Assembly (NCBI RefSeq): GCF_003386195.1
Contig: NZ_QRDX01000003.1
Span: forward strand, 186,001-250,000
DNA: 64,000 nt
Reading direction: 5' to 3'
Source of the DNA: Seonamhaeicola aphaedonensis
Lineage (GTDB): Bacteria > Bacteroidota > Bacteroidia > Flavobacteriales > Flavobacteriaceae
Of this stretch, positions 8,771 through 17,236 are shown in pieces. Numbering within the stretch: position 1 is the stretch's first letter; every line of letters starts with the position of its first letter. Position numbers and translations under genes: made by a program. Under the pieces are notes generated by a model. It was given only the letters and a program-made list of their open reading frames with translations. It searched no databases and was not told the origin of the DNA.

Positions 8771-9923
8771 TGCTCAAATAGAAATACAAATTATTGCAAG
8801 TATAGCGGCTATTGCTTGTGCCATTCCTGGTACGTTTTTGGTATTACGGAAAATGGCTATGATAAGTGATGCTATCAGTCATTCCATTCTACCGGGTATA
8901 GTTATTGGCTTTTTTATTACCCAAGACCTCAACTCACCATTATTAATTTTACTGGCAGCAGTTACAGGGATTATCACCGTGATTTTGGTAGAATACATTC
9001 AAAAAACAGGTTTGGTAAAAGAAGACACTGCCATTGGTTTGGTGTTTCCTGCCTTATTTAGTATGGGAGTTATTATGATTGCAAAAAATGCTAATGACGT
9101 ACATTTAGATGTTGATGCCGTTTTATTAGGTGAACTCGCTTTTGCACCCTTTGATAGACTAGTAGTTTCAAATATAGACTTAGGTCCAAAATCGTTGTGG
9201 GTAATAGGGAGTATTTTAATACTTTCCATTGGCTTGTTATTTGCTTTCTTTAAAGAACTAAAGGTAAGCACATTTGACACTGGTTTAGCCGCTTCGCTTG
9301 GTTTTTCTCCTGCTATTTTGCATTATGGTTTAATGAGTATTTCATCGGTGACAACCGTTGGAGCTTTTGATGCAGTTGGTGCTATTTTGGTAGTAGCCCT
9401 TATGATTGCGCCTGCAGCAACAGCATACCTACTAACTAATAACCTAAAACGTATGCTTTTATATGCCGTTGGATTTGGTGTTTTCTCTGCTATTTCAGGG
9501 TATTGGGTAGCCCATTGGCTAGACGCCTCAATTGCAGGCTCTATCACTACCATGTTAGGTATTATCTTTTTATTGGTGTATTTGTTTGCTCCCAACAAAG
9601 GCATCATTGCCGTTTTGTACAGAGAAAAACAACAACGTACTGAAGTATCTTTGCTTACTTTTTTATTACACTTAAAAAACCATACCGAAGAACGAGAGCG
9701 TAATGTAAACCACCTAAATGAACACATCAATTGGCAAAAGGTACGCTCTAAAACGGTTTTAGATTTGGCATTTAAAAACAATATGATTGTAATAAAAAAT
9801 AAAATAGTATCACTAACTGACAAAGGTGATGCATTTACTACTAAAGCTATTGATTATATCATTACTAACAAGGATACCCAAATTGAATACATGAAAGACG
9901 ATTTCTTTTTGTTTAGGGGATAA
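8763..9923 (+). CDS. Metal ABC transporter permease with C-terminal winged-helix-like domain (second)
   Basis: 386 residues from ATG 8763, which overlaps the previous gene by eight bases. An earlier ATG at 8727 would add 12 poorly conserved residues and deepen the overlap. The ABC-3 permease core shows MISDAISHSILPGIVIGFF and GAILVVALMIAPAATAYLL. The cytoplasmic tail (about 300-386: SLLTFLLHLKNHTEERE, WQKVRSKTVLDLAFKNNM, VSLTDKGDAFTTKA) repeats the helix-turn-helix plus wing pattern of its partner. The two presumably form a heterodimeric channel. Confidence 0.92.
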   Translation: MSNAQIEIQIIASIAAIACAIPGTFLVLRKMAMISDAISHSILPGIVIGFFITQDLNSPLLILLAAVTGIITVILVEYIQKTGLVKEDTAIGLVFPALFSMGVIMIAKNANDVHLDVDAVLLGELAFAPFDRLVVSNIDLGPKSLWVIGSILILSIGLLFAFFKELKVSTFDTGLAASLGFSPAILHYGLMSISSVTTVGAFDAVGAILVVALMIAPAATAYLLTNNLKRMLLYAVGFGVFSAISGYWVAHWLDASIAGSITTMLGIIFLLVYLFAPNKGIIAVLYREKQQRTEVSLLTFLLHLKNHTEERERNVNHLNEHINWQKVRSKTVLDLAFKNNMIVIKNKIVSLTDKGDAFTTKAIDYIITNKDTQIEYMKDDFFLFRG

Positions 9924-9941
9924 GTTTGAATATATTGCTAA

Positions 9942-10301
9942 ATGGCAAAACACAACGAACTTGGTAAAAAAGGGGAACAGCTAGCGGTTGATTTTTTAAT
10001 TGAAAATCATTACGATATTGTAGAGCGCAACTATCGGTTTGATAAAGCTGAAGTTGATATTATGGCTCAAAAAAATGATACCCTTGCCATTATTGAAGTG
10101 AAAACACGTTCTACTGCCGATTTTGGCGACCCACAAGATTTTGTAAAACCAAAACAAATTAAAAACCTTGTGAAAGCAGTTGATGAGTATGTAACGGTTA
10201 ATGGTTTAGATGTAGAAGTCCGTTTTGATATTATTGCAATTGTTAAAGAAAATAATCAATTCAAAATTGAGCATTTAGAAGATGCGTTTTATCACTTTTG
10301 A
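9942..10301 (+). CDS. yraN: YraN family (UPF0102) endonuclease-like protein
   Basis: 119 residues, normal length for the family. The restriction-endonuclease-like fold is shown by LGKKGEQLAVDFLIENHYDIVERNYR, then the catalytic-type residues in AEVDIMAQKND (E and D) and IIEVKTRS (E-x-K), and by the closing RFDIIAI. The cellular role of YraN is poorly known. It begins 18 bases after the metal importer operon and may be read from it. Confidence 0.93.
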   Translation: MAKHNELGKKGEQLAVDFLIENHYDIVERNYRFDKAEVDIMAQKNDTLAIIEVKTRSTADFGDPQDFVKPKQIKNLVKAVDEYVTVNGLDVEVRFDIIAIVKENNQFKIEHLEDAFYHF

Positions 10302-10313
10302 CATTTTTTGTAA

Positions 10314-10350
10314 CCCTGAACTGTCACACTAAAGGAGCGCTGTCGAAGTG
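10314..10350. repeat. Palindromic extragenic repeat (CTGTCGAAGTG type)
   Basis: CCTGAA with ACACT (from 10315 on) is mirrored by AGTGT and TTCAGG near 10338-10350, around AAAGGAGCGCTGTCGA. It belongs to the same broad repeat family as the TCGAAG/CTTCGA copies found inside mfd and hemF in this window. Confidence 0.5.
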
Positions 10351-10459
10351 TTGTTTCAGGTTCTATTAAAACTCATAATGAAATACTGAAATAATCACGA
10401 TAGCTATCTTGACAGTATAACAAACGTTCTTGGTTTGTTCCTTCTTTTGTAATCACAAA

Positions 10460-11788
10460 CTAGTCTTCGAAAAACACTTTTAAAACCTCCAAATCTGCTG
10501 GTTTTGCAATAATTTTTTTGTCCTTGTCTAGAATAAAGTATGTTGGTGTAGCAGTTACATTATAATCATTTCCAATAGGGTTTTCCCACTTTCCTAAGCC
10601 ATACACATGAATAAAATCTGGGTAGTTCTCAATAATGGTTTTCCAATTATTTGGTTCTTCCTCTAAAGCTACAGCAATAACTTTAGTCCCTGCTTTAGAT
10701 TTAATAAAATTTTGTAACTGCGGAATTTCGTCTAAACAATGTGAACAGGTGGTGCTCCAAAATACGATTACGTATTTTTCAAAACCCTTTAAATCACTTA
10801 GTTTCTTACTTGTTTTTTTACCACCTTCATCCACTTTAAAAGAAAAATCAGGAGCTATCTTCCCTATTGAAACATCCTTATATTTTATTAGTACATTTAG
10901 CAATTCTTGATCATTTAAGACTACGGCTAAATCCATTAAGTATTTTTCTGAGATGTAATTAGCTACTCTTTCAAAATTTAAGTCGGCCATTTGTTGCCAC
11001 AGGCTCACTAACAAAATACGCTTTACTTCTTTTGGAGCAGATTCCATGGCTTTACAAACCACATCAATATTATGTTTGTAGTTTACTATTTCATCATCAG
11101 AATCTATGGTCATTCCAAACACGTAATTCACCATTTTCTCTTCCAAAAAATTTGAACTTTGTAGTGTTTTGTTTGTAAAATCTACATAATCAAAATAGTG
11201 CGCTTTTAAACTATTAACATAGGTTTTTACATCAACAAAGCTTTTAGGAATAAATGGTTTATTGGCCTTAATAAATTTTAGAACTATAAGATTTTTGGCT
11301 GCTTCTTCGTAATTTTTTTGAGTATTTTTCTGTGTTTCAAAAATCTTTTTCAATGCTAAGGTATCCGTACTCTGCTCATTAAAAAACTTACCAATACTAT
11401 GTGTAATCATATACATGCTATTGGTGTAAGATGCCAATAATAAATTCTCCATAGACGAAAGGAATTTTACACCAGTTTCACTATTAAAGGACAGTTCAAT
11501 ATCCTCTGTACCATTATAAATAACATCAAAATTATAATCTTCTTGCGGAATGGCGTATACCAATCTGTACATGCCTTTTGTAGCCGTAGAATCTAATTTA
11601 ATTTCGAAATAACCTTCAGCATCTATTTCAGCATTTGTGATGTATTCTGAAACGGTAGGTGTTACTTTATAAAGTAATACCACATTGTAATCTTTGGCAG
11701 GAGTAAATGTACCTTTAATAGTATGTTGCGCCCAAAACACCGTTGGGAGAAATATTAAAAATAATATGAGTTTTAAAACTTGTTTCAT
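10460..11788 (-). CDS. Secreted thioredoxin-like protein (TlpA/ResA type)
   Basis: 442 residues with a signal peptide (FLPTVFWAQ). A beta-rich N-terminal domain (about 22-120) resembles DUF4369 of Bacteroidota TlpA proteins. A helical middle follows, and a thioredoxin fold occupies about 305-442, with active site FWSTTCSHCLDEIP (CxxC = CSHC) and cis-Pro loop TATPTYFILD. It probably works as a periplasmic thiol-disulphide reductase or isomerase; the partner is not identifiable. It is downstream of mfd on the same strand (20 bases). Confidence 0.88.
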   Translation of the reverse strand: MKQVLKLILFLIFLPTVFWAQHTIKGTFTPAKDYNVVLLYKVTPTVSEYITNAEIDAEGYFEIKLDSTATKGMYRLVYAIPQEDYNFDVIYNGTEDIELSFNSETGVKFLSSMENLLLASYTNSMYMITHSIGKFFNEQSTDTLALKKIFETQKNTQKNYEEAAKNLIVLKFIKANKPFIPKSFVDVKTYVNSLKAHYFDYVDFTNKTLQSSNFLEEKMVNYVFGMTIDSDDEIVNYKHNIDVVCKAMESAPKEVKRILLVSLWQQMADLNFERVANYISEKYLMDLAVVLNDQELLNVLIKYKDVSIGKIAPDFSFKVDEGGKKTSKKLSDLKGFEKYVIVFWSTTCSHCLDEIPQLQNFIKSKAGTKVIAVALEEEPNNWKTIIENYPDFIHVYGLGKWENPIGNDYNVTATPTYFILDKDKKIIAKPADLEVLKVFFED

Positions 11789-11808
11789 TTAGTTCACTAA
11801 GACAATAA

Positions 11809-14800
11809 TTAAGCCACAATTGGTTTTAACAATGACAAAGCTTTATCAACCGATTTTACATTTCCAAAAGTAAGTAATAATCGTAAGCCTTGGCGGGTTT
11901 GTTTCTCTTTCATTTTACATAAATCAGGATTCTTTTGTACATAACTTAAAACTTTGGTAAAAGAGGCACTTTGATAAAAACTACTTTGTTGGTCACTTAT
12001 AAAATACCCAATAAGCTTTCCTTGTTTCATAACTATTTTCTCAAAACCTATTTTAGTAGCCATCCATTTTATTTGGACACTATTTAACAAATCGGTCACC
12101 TGTAAAGGTAACTCCCCAAATCTATCAATGAGTTCTTTTTCAAATTGAAACAATTCTTCTTCCGTTTTTAACTCATTTAACTTAGTATAAAGATTTAATC
12201 TCTCTGCAATATTATTTACATAACTATCTGGAAACAGCAATTCAAAATCTGTGTCTATAGTTACATCTTTAACATAAACTTTATTCTCTTCAGGTTCATT
12301 ATATAAATCTTTAAACTCATTGTCCTTGAGTTCTTCAATAGCTTCATTCAATATTTTTTGGTAGGTATCAAAACCAATTTCGTTTATGAATCCGCTTTGT
12401 TCGCCTCCAAGCAAATCTCCTGCACCTCTAATTTCTAAATCCTTCATAGCAATGTTAAAACCGCTACCCAGTTCTGTAAATTGTTCCAGTGCCGAAATAC
12501 GTTTCCTGGCATCTTCTGTCATAGCAGAATACTCAGGAGTAATAAAATAGCAGAAGGCTTTTTTATTGCTTCTACCAACGCGCCCACGCATTTGGTGCAA
12601 GTCGCTCAATCCAAAATTATTGGCATTGTTGATAAAAATGGTATTGGCATTAGGAACATCCAATCCGCTTTCAACAATAGTAGTACTTACCAATACATCA
12701 AACTCTCCATTAATAAAGGATAGCATGAGTTGTTCTAGTTTTTTGCCTTCCATTTGCCCATGACCAATGGCTACCTTAGCATCGGGCACTAAACGTTGTA
12801 CCATACCAGCTACTTCTTTAATGTTTTCTATACGGTTGTGAATAAAGAATATTTGCCCGCCACGTTCAATTTCGTAACTAACAGCATCTCGAATAGTCTC
12901 TTCATTAAACCTAATGACATGACTTTCTATTGGGTAACGGTTTGGTGGCGGAGTAGTGATTACCGATAAATCTCTAGCTGCCATTAAACTAAACTGTAAT
13001 GTTCTAGGAATGGGCGTTGCTGTTAACGTAAGTACATCGACATTTTCCTTAATAGTCTTTAGTTTTTCTTTTACGGCTACGCCAAATTTTTGTTCTTCAT
13101 CAACAATTAACAACCCTAAGTCCTTAAACTTCACGTTTTTGTTTACCAGTTGATGGGTTCCAATAATGATATCTACCTTTCCTTCTGCTAAGGCTTCTAA
13201 TGTGAGTCTTCTTTCTTTGGCCGTTCTAAATCTATTTAGATAATCAACCACCACTGGAAAATCTTCCAGACGCTTTTTAAATGTTCTTGAATGTTGGTAG
13301 GCCAAAATGGTTGTTGGTACTAAAATGGCCACTTGCTTCCCATTATCAACTGCTTTGAAAGCAGCTCTTATAGCTACTTCGGTTTTTCCAAAACCTACAT
13401 CACCACAGATTAGTCTGTCCATTGGACGCTCACTCTCCATATCAGCTTTTATATCTGCGGTGGCTGTACTTTGGTCTGGAGTGTCTTCGTAAATAAAAGA
13501 GGCTTCCAACTCATGCTGCATGTAACTATCAGGGTTGTACTGAAATCCTTTTTTAGTTTTTCGCTTTGCGTAAAGTTTAATTAAATTAAATGCAATATGC
13601 TTAACGCGAGCTTTTGTTTTCTGCTTAAGAGTCTTCCATGCAGAACTACCCAATTTATAGATTTTGGGAGGCTTACCGTCTTTACCATTGTATTTAGTGA
13701 TTTTATGAAGCGAGTGAATGCTTAAATATAAAATATCGCGCTCCCCGTAAATAAGCTTAATAGCTTCTTGTTTCTTTCCTTCAACGTCAATTTTTTGAAG
13801 CCCTCCAAAACGACCGATGCCATGATCTATGTGTGTAACATAATCACCTACATCTAAATCGGTAAGTTCTTTTAAAGTTATGGCTTGCTTTTTAGCATAA
13901 CCATTTTTGATGTGGAATTTATGGTAACGTTCAAATATTTGATGATCTGTATAACAAACTATTTTATTATCATGATCAATAAACCCCTGATGCAACGATA
14001 AAATTACGGTCTCATAACCTTTAACATCCAGTTGTGCATCATCAAAAATATCGTGAAACCGTTGGGCTTGTTGTTGGCTAATACAAGTAATATAGTTGGT
14101 ATATCCGTTATCGTAATTGGCGTTTAAATCTTCAATTAATAAGTTGAATTGCTTATTGAAGGATGGTTGAGGCGTGGTATTAAATTCAATAATTTCGGTT
14201 CCGCCATTTTTAAATACACTCTGTGTCCCAAATTCAATAATCGTGAAGTCTAACAATTGCTTTTTAAGCAGCTCTGAATTACAAAAAAGTTCGTCTGGAT
14301 TACTATGCTTTAATTCTGAAGACAGTTGTTTAAAAGTTTCTTCGGATTTAATGAAAAAGTCATCAATTCTAGAGAAAAACAAATCGGTATTTTTAAGACA
14401 GACAATTGTTTTTTGAGCGATATATTTTAAGAAACTCTGTCTACTTTCCTCTAAAAACTTATTGGCAACATTGGGTATGATATTAATTTTTTTAATCTGA
14501 TCTACCGATAGTTGCGACTCTACATCAAAGGTTCTTATGCTATCTACCTCATCACCAAAAAACTCAATACGGTAAGGTTCATCATGTGAAAATGAAAACA
14601 CATCAACAATACCACCTCTCACCGAAAACTCTCCGGGTTCTGTAACAAAATCAACGCGTTTAAATTGATACTCAAACAGGACTTCGTTAACAAAATCTAT
14701 GGATAGATTATCACCAATAGTCACCTTTAAAGTGTTGCGCTCTAACTCTTTTCTAGTAACCACTTTTTCAAAGAGTGCATCAGGATAGGTAACAATGATA

Positions 14801-15180
14801 GCAGGCTTTTTACGAGAATTTATTCTATTTAAAACTTCCGCCCTAAGCAGTATATTAGCATTATCGGTTTCTTCTATTTGATAGGGCCTTCGGTAGCTAC
14901 CAGGATAAAACAACACATCTTTATCATTAATAAGTTGTTCTAAATCGTTTAGGTAATGTGCCGCTTCTTCTTTGTCATTAAATATTAACAAAAATGGAGC
15001 TTCTGATGCTTTAAAAACATTTGAAATCACATAGGAAAAAGCAGAACCTACTAGGCCTTTTAAATGTATTTTTGTCTTGTCTTGGACAGAGTCGAAGGGT
15101 TGAGTTTGCGCAATAGAAGACAGCAGATTTTGCATTTGCAAAGCCTGTGTATAAGACTGCGAGAGATTTGAAGTACTCAC
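11809..15180 (-). CDS. mfd: Transcription-repair coupling factor Mfd
   Basis: 1123 residues, typical length. It displaces stalled RNA polymerase and recruits UvrA. Seen in order: UvrB-like module (about 45-340, YPGSYRRPYQIEETDN), CarD-like RNA polymerase-binding domain (about 440-520, VGDYVTHIDHGIGRFGG), RecG-like motor with Walker A GDVGFGKTEVA, DEEQ box and TATPIPRTL, helicase C part GRVGRSNKKAFCY, and the TRCF C-terminal domain. Residues about 26-36 (QPFDSVQDKTK) are encoded by an inserted extragenic repeat. A consensus promoter lies just upstream. Confidence 0.97.
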   Translation of the reverse strand: MSTSNLSQSYTQALQMQNLLSSIAQTQPFDSVQDKTKIHLKGLVGSAFSYVISNVFKASEAPFLLIFNDKEEAAHYLNDLEQLINDKDVLFYPGSYRRPYQIEETDNANILLRAEVLNRINSRKKPAIIVTYPDALFEKVVTRKELERNTLKVTIGDNLSIDFVNEVLFEYQFKRVDFVTEPGEFSVRGGIVDVFSFSHDEPYRIEFFGDEVDSIRTFDVESQLSVDQIKKINIIPNVANKFLEESRQSFLKYIAQKTIVCLKNTDLFFSRIDDFFIKSEETFKQLSSELKHSNPDELFCNSELLKKQLLDFTIIEFGTQSVFKNGGTEIIEFNTTPQPSFNKQFNLLIEDLNANYDNGYTNYITCISQQQAQRFHDIFDDAQLDVKGYETVILSLHQGFIDHDNKIVCYTDHQIFERYHKFHIKNGYAKKQAITLKELTDLDVGDYVTHIDHGIGRFGGLQKIDVEGKKQEAIKLIYGERDILYLSIHSLHKITKYNGKDGKPPKIYKLGSSAWKTLKQKTKARVKHIAFNLIKLYAKRKTKKGFQYNPDSYMQHELEASFIYEDTPDQSTATADIKADMESERPMDRLICGDVGFGKTEVAIRAAFKAVDNGKQVAILVPTTILAYQHSRTFKKRLEDFPVVVDYLNRFRTAKERRLTLEALAEGKVDIIIGTHQLVNKNVKFKDLGLLIVDEEQKFGVAVKEKLKTIKENVDVLTLTATPIPRTLQFSLMAARDLSVITTPPPNRYPIESHVIRFNEETIRDAVSYEIERGGQIFFIHNRIENIKEVAGMVQRLVPDAKVAIGHGQMEGKKLEQLMLSFINGEFDVLVSTTIVESGLDVPNANTIFINNANNFGLSDLHQMRGRVGRSNKKAFCYFITPEYSAMTEDARKRISALEQFTELGSGFNIAMKDLEIRGAGDLLGGEQSGFINEIGFDTYQKILNEAIEELKDNEFKDLYNEPEENKVYVKDVTIDTDFELLFPDSYVNNIAERLNLYTKLNELKTEEELFQFEKELIDRFGELPLQVTDLLNSVQIKWMATKIGFEKIVMKQGKLIGYFISDQQSSFYQSASFTKVLSYVQKNPDLCKMKEKQTRQGLRLLLTFGNVKSVDKALSLLKPIVA
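15077..15102 (-). repeat. Extragenic repeat copy inside mfd
   Basis: On the minus strand this reads CAACCCTTCGACTCTGTCC followed by AAGACAAGA, the CTTCGACT-type repeat of Flavobacteriia. It is in frame and encodes QPFDSVQDK in the poorly conserved N-terminus of Mfd. Confidence 0.6.
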
Positions 15181-15205
15181 TTAATCAACGTCATTTTAAC
15201 GAATG

Positions 15206-15213
15206 CAAAAGTA
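15206..15213 (-). promoter_or_regulatory. -7 box of mfd
   Basis: TACTTTTG on the minus strand, an exact TAnnTTTG match 26 bases before the mfd start codon. Confidence 0.6.
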
Positions 15214-15429
15214 CATGAATTTTTTAATTTTAAAATTTAAAAAAGATTATGGTTTTATTTCCAAAACTATCTTTTGGTGTTTTTTGAGTTATTGACAAAT
15301 GCCTTTGTTAGGGTTCCTCAAAAAGAGTTCTACTTAAGCCCGACACCTGTGGTAACCTGCCTAAAATAACATATATAAGCAAGTGCCCAAAAAATTGAAT
15401 TTTGGGTTTATAATCTTAAAAATAATATG

Positions 15430-15437
15430 TACGTTTG
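15430..15437 (+). promoter_or_regulatory. -7 box of the TerB-like gene
   Basis: TACGTTTG, an exact TAnnTTTG match, 22 bases before the start codon at 15459. A TTTTG element lies roughly 25-30 bases upstream. Confidence 0.6.
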
Positions 15438-15458
15438 CAGCAATAAACAACATTATTT

Positions 15459-15890
15459 ATGTCGATTTCAGATTTATTTGATAGTGGATTTAAAAAGCGT
15501 AACGAAGATCATTTTGCTGCTATTGTAAGAGTAGCTATGGCCGATGGCGTTATTACCGATGAGGAAAAAGCCTTTTTAGATAGATTAGCACAACGGTTGA
15601 GTATTAATGAAGGTGATTACAAAGCCATTTTAAAGGATTATAATTCGCATCCTATCAATCCGCCTGTGGCTTATGACGATAGGTTAGAGCGCTTATATGA
15701 TTTAGTACGTATGATTCATGTAGATACTATTACTGGAGAACCAGAAATGCTCCTGTTAAAGAAAATTGGTGTTGGACTTGGCTTTCATGCTGTAAACGTA
15801 AAGTATATTATTGACAAAGCAATGTCTCTTGTAAATCAAGGCGTTGATTTGGATACCTTTGTTGATGCTATAAAGAATATGAACAGATAG
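15459..15890 (+). CDS. TerB-like protein (tellurite-resistance TerB fold)
   Basis: 143 residues, all helical, with the TerB signature HFAAIVRVAMADGVITDEEKAFLDRLAQRLSI in two pieces (acidic metal-site-like ADGVITDEE). A second half follows: LYDLVRMIHVDTITGEPEMLLLKKIGVGLGF. TerB-fold proteins occur in membrane-stress and tellurite systems and as stand-alone Bacteroidota proteins of unknown role. No ter cluster is present. It is monocistronic, between its own promoter and a strong terminator. Confidence 0.85.
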   Translation: MSISDLFDSGFKKRNEDHFAAIVRVAMADGVITDEEKAFLDRLAQRLSINEGDYKAILKDYNSHPINPPVAYDDRLERLYDLVRMIHVDTITGEPEMLLLKKIGVGLGFHAVNVKYIIDKAMSLVNQGVDLDTFVDAIKNMNR

Positions 15891-15912
15891 AAGTGGTTAA
15901 ACTATTATATTC

Positions 15913-15945
15913 AAAGCGTCCAACAAATGTTGGACGCTTTTTTTT
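15913..15945 (+). terminator. Strong Rho-independent terminator of the TerB-like gene
   Basis: A perfect 13-bp stem, AAAGCGTCCAACA (15913-15925) with TGTTGGACGCTTT (15928-15940), followed by five more T. Confidence 0.92.
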
Positions 15946-16031
15946 GGAGAAAATTTAGAGTTAAATGAATAAAATTTTTGAAAACTAAAATACAAGCCTT
16001 TGAAGTGTAAGCAACTGGTAGACAAACTTTT

Positions 16032-16079
16032 GCAAAAAACTTAAGCATCTGCTGAAAAGCGGACAGGATATTTTTTGCT
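16032..16079 (+). other. Structured spacer element (hairpin with GAAA loop)
   Basis: GCAAAAAA near 16032 pairs with TTTTTTGC near 16078 around an inner stem CTGCT-GAAA-AGCGG. No coding frame covers it. It could be part of a small RNA or a second, weaker terminator. Confidence 0.35.
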
Positions 16080-16164
16080 TAAATTTTGTTTTAACTAATT
16101 GATTTTCAAGTATTTAAATTTTGAAAAGTTTTGTTTTTAAAAAAATAGTTCTGATATTTGCATC

Positions 16165-16380
16165 GCAGTTTTTTAAATAGCTGTAATAAGAAATAACAAT
16201 CTTGAATTTATTTCAGGACAAAAAACAAGAAGCCATGTTAAAAAATAATATATCCTTTTCGGATAGGTTTAGTGACCTAAAGTCACTCATGAGGCTTCGG
16301 TATTTTCTACTCACCTGCTTTAAGTAGGTACGAATTTCAGAAAAAAAACCGAAGCACTATAACTGTTTTGGATTTTTATT
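16165..16380 (+). ncRNA. Candidate structured RNA / leader with alternative stems
   Basis: The stretch follows a promoter-like GATATTTG (16152-16159, one base off TAnnTTTG). GAAGCC (16229-16234) can pair with GGCTTC (16293-16298) and enclose two hairpins: TATCC/GGATA (16251-16265) and AGTGAC/GTCACT (16271-16287). Alternatively GCTTCGGT (16294-16301) pairs over eight bases with ACCGAAGC (16348-16355), enclosing ACCTGC/GTAGGT (16313-16329). The two folds share bases and exclude each other. It may be a cis-acting leader of the TPR gene, or a free RNA such as the 6S type described in Flavobacteria. The family is not recognised. Confidence 0.5.
16235..16327 (+). CDS. Possible leader peptide ORF within the structured RNA
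   Basis: ATG 16235 opens a 30-codon frame (MLKNNISFSDRFSDLK, then SLMRLRYFLLTCFK) ending with TAG at 16325. It runs through both alternative stems, as leader peptides do in attenuators. There is no obvious run of regulatory codons and no clear ribosome site, so it may be chance. Confidence 0.2.
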   Translation: MLKNNISFSDRFSDLKSLMRLRYFLLTCFK

Positions 16381-16441
16381 TCTAGAGAATTTATTTCCGA
16401 TTCCATTAAAATTTAGAATAACCCACGTAGGTTTAATTATT

Positions 16442-16475
16442 GGATGATTGTTAATTATAATTACACACATCATCC
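16442..16475 (+). promoter_or_regulatory. Hairpin just before the TPR gene
   Basis: GGATGAT (16442-16448) pairs with ATCATCC (16469-16475) around an AT palindrome. It ends 18 bases before the start codon at 16494, close enough to affect translation. The effect is inferred only. Confidence 0.35.
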
Positions 16476-16493
16476 CAGAAAATATTTATAATA

Positions 16494-17075
16494 ATGAAAA
16501 CTAATTTATATAACTTGTATTTGTTTAGAGCTATTGAAGCCTACCCATACGAATTAGAAAAAGCTGCCGAAGCTTTAAACTATGCTTTAGCGTATGATCC
16601 TGAAAATGTAACAGCTTTATGTTTAATGGCTAAATTACAAAGTGAACAATTAGGTGATTATGAAACTGCAAAAGCATTTTACGAAAAGGCTATTGCAAGC
16701 AACATGGATATGCCTGATATATATCCAGATTACTCGAGACTTTTAGTAAATAACGGTGATTATGATGAAGCCCAAAAATTAATATATTTCGCTTTAACAA
16801 TTAAAGGAATTGATAAAGCTGCTATTCAATTAAACCAAGGCTATTTATTTGAAGCACTAAATGAATTTGAAAAAGCCGAAGAAGCACTTGAAGATTCTAA
16901 AATGTTCGCATTAAATAATGACTTCGTCTATTTTATTGATGAAGTTATTAAGCGCGTAAGCAAAAAGAGGAAAACTCAAAACAATAAAAATCGAGTTAAA
17001 GAAACCCAAGAACCTGCAAAAGCAGAAACTTCAAAAACAAATTGGTTTCAAACTAGATTAAATAACTTGTTGTAA
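16494..17075 (+). CDS. Tetratricopeptide repeat protein, cytoplasmic
   Basis: 193 residues, no signal peptide. TPR-like helix pairs are visible from about 8 to 150: YELEKAAEALNYALAYDPEN, AKAFYEKAIASNMDMPDIY, NNGDYDEAQKLIYFALTI and LFEALNEFEKAEEALEDSK. A basic tail follows (KRVSKKRKTQNNKNRVKE). It is probably a protein-binding scaffold with unknown partner. It has no close neighbour on its strand and is preceded by the long structured spacer, so it may be regulated at the RNA level. Confidence 0.85.
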   Translation: MKTNLYNLYLFRAIEAYPYELEKAAEALNYALAYDPENVTALCLMAKLQSEQLGDYETAKAFYEKAIASNMDMPDIYPDYSRLLVNNGDYDEAQKLIYFALTIKGIDKAAIQLNQGYLFEALNEFEKAEEALEDSKMFALNNDFVYFIDEVIKRVSKKRKTQNNKNRVKETQEPAKAETSKTNWFQTRLNNLL

Positions 17076-17078
17076 AAG

Positions 17079-17130
17079 ATCGGCAATGTAATCCTGTACC
17101 TCGTAAAGGAGCTATACTTGCCGATTTTTA
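17079..17130 (+). terminator. Terminator of the TPR gene
   Basis: ATCGGCAA (17079-17086) pairs with TTGCCGAT (17118-17125), followed by TTTTTAATTT. The 31-base loop contains further complementary segments (GTAATCC and surroundings). Confidence 0.65.
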
Positions 17131-17236
17131 ATTTATATCCAAATAAGAAACTTTCAATCACAATAAAAGATTTATACCCAAAAACATATTTTTTAAAATA
17201 GACAATACTTAGTATCTTGTTTGAAAACCAAACCAT

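Noticed and set aside
16165-16380. Assignment of the leader to tmRNA, SRP RNA or RNase P
   Set aside because: Their hallmark sequences (tRNA-like ends with GGTTCGA, the SRP loop, P4 motifs) are not seen.
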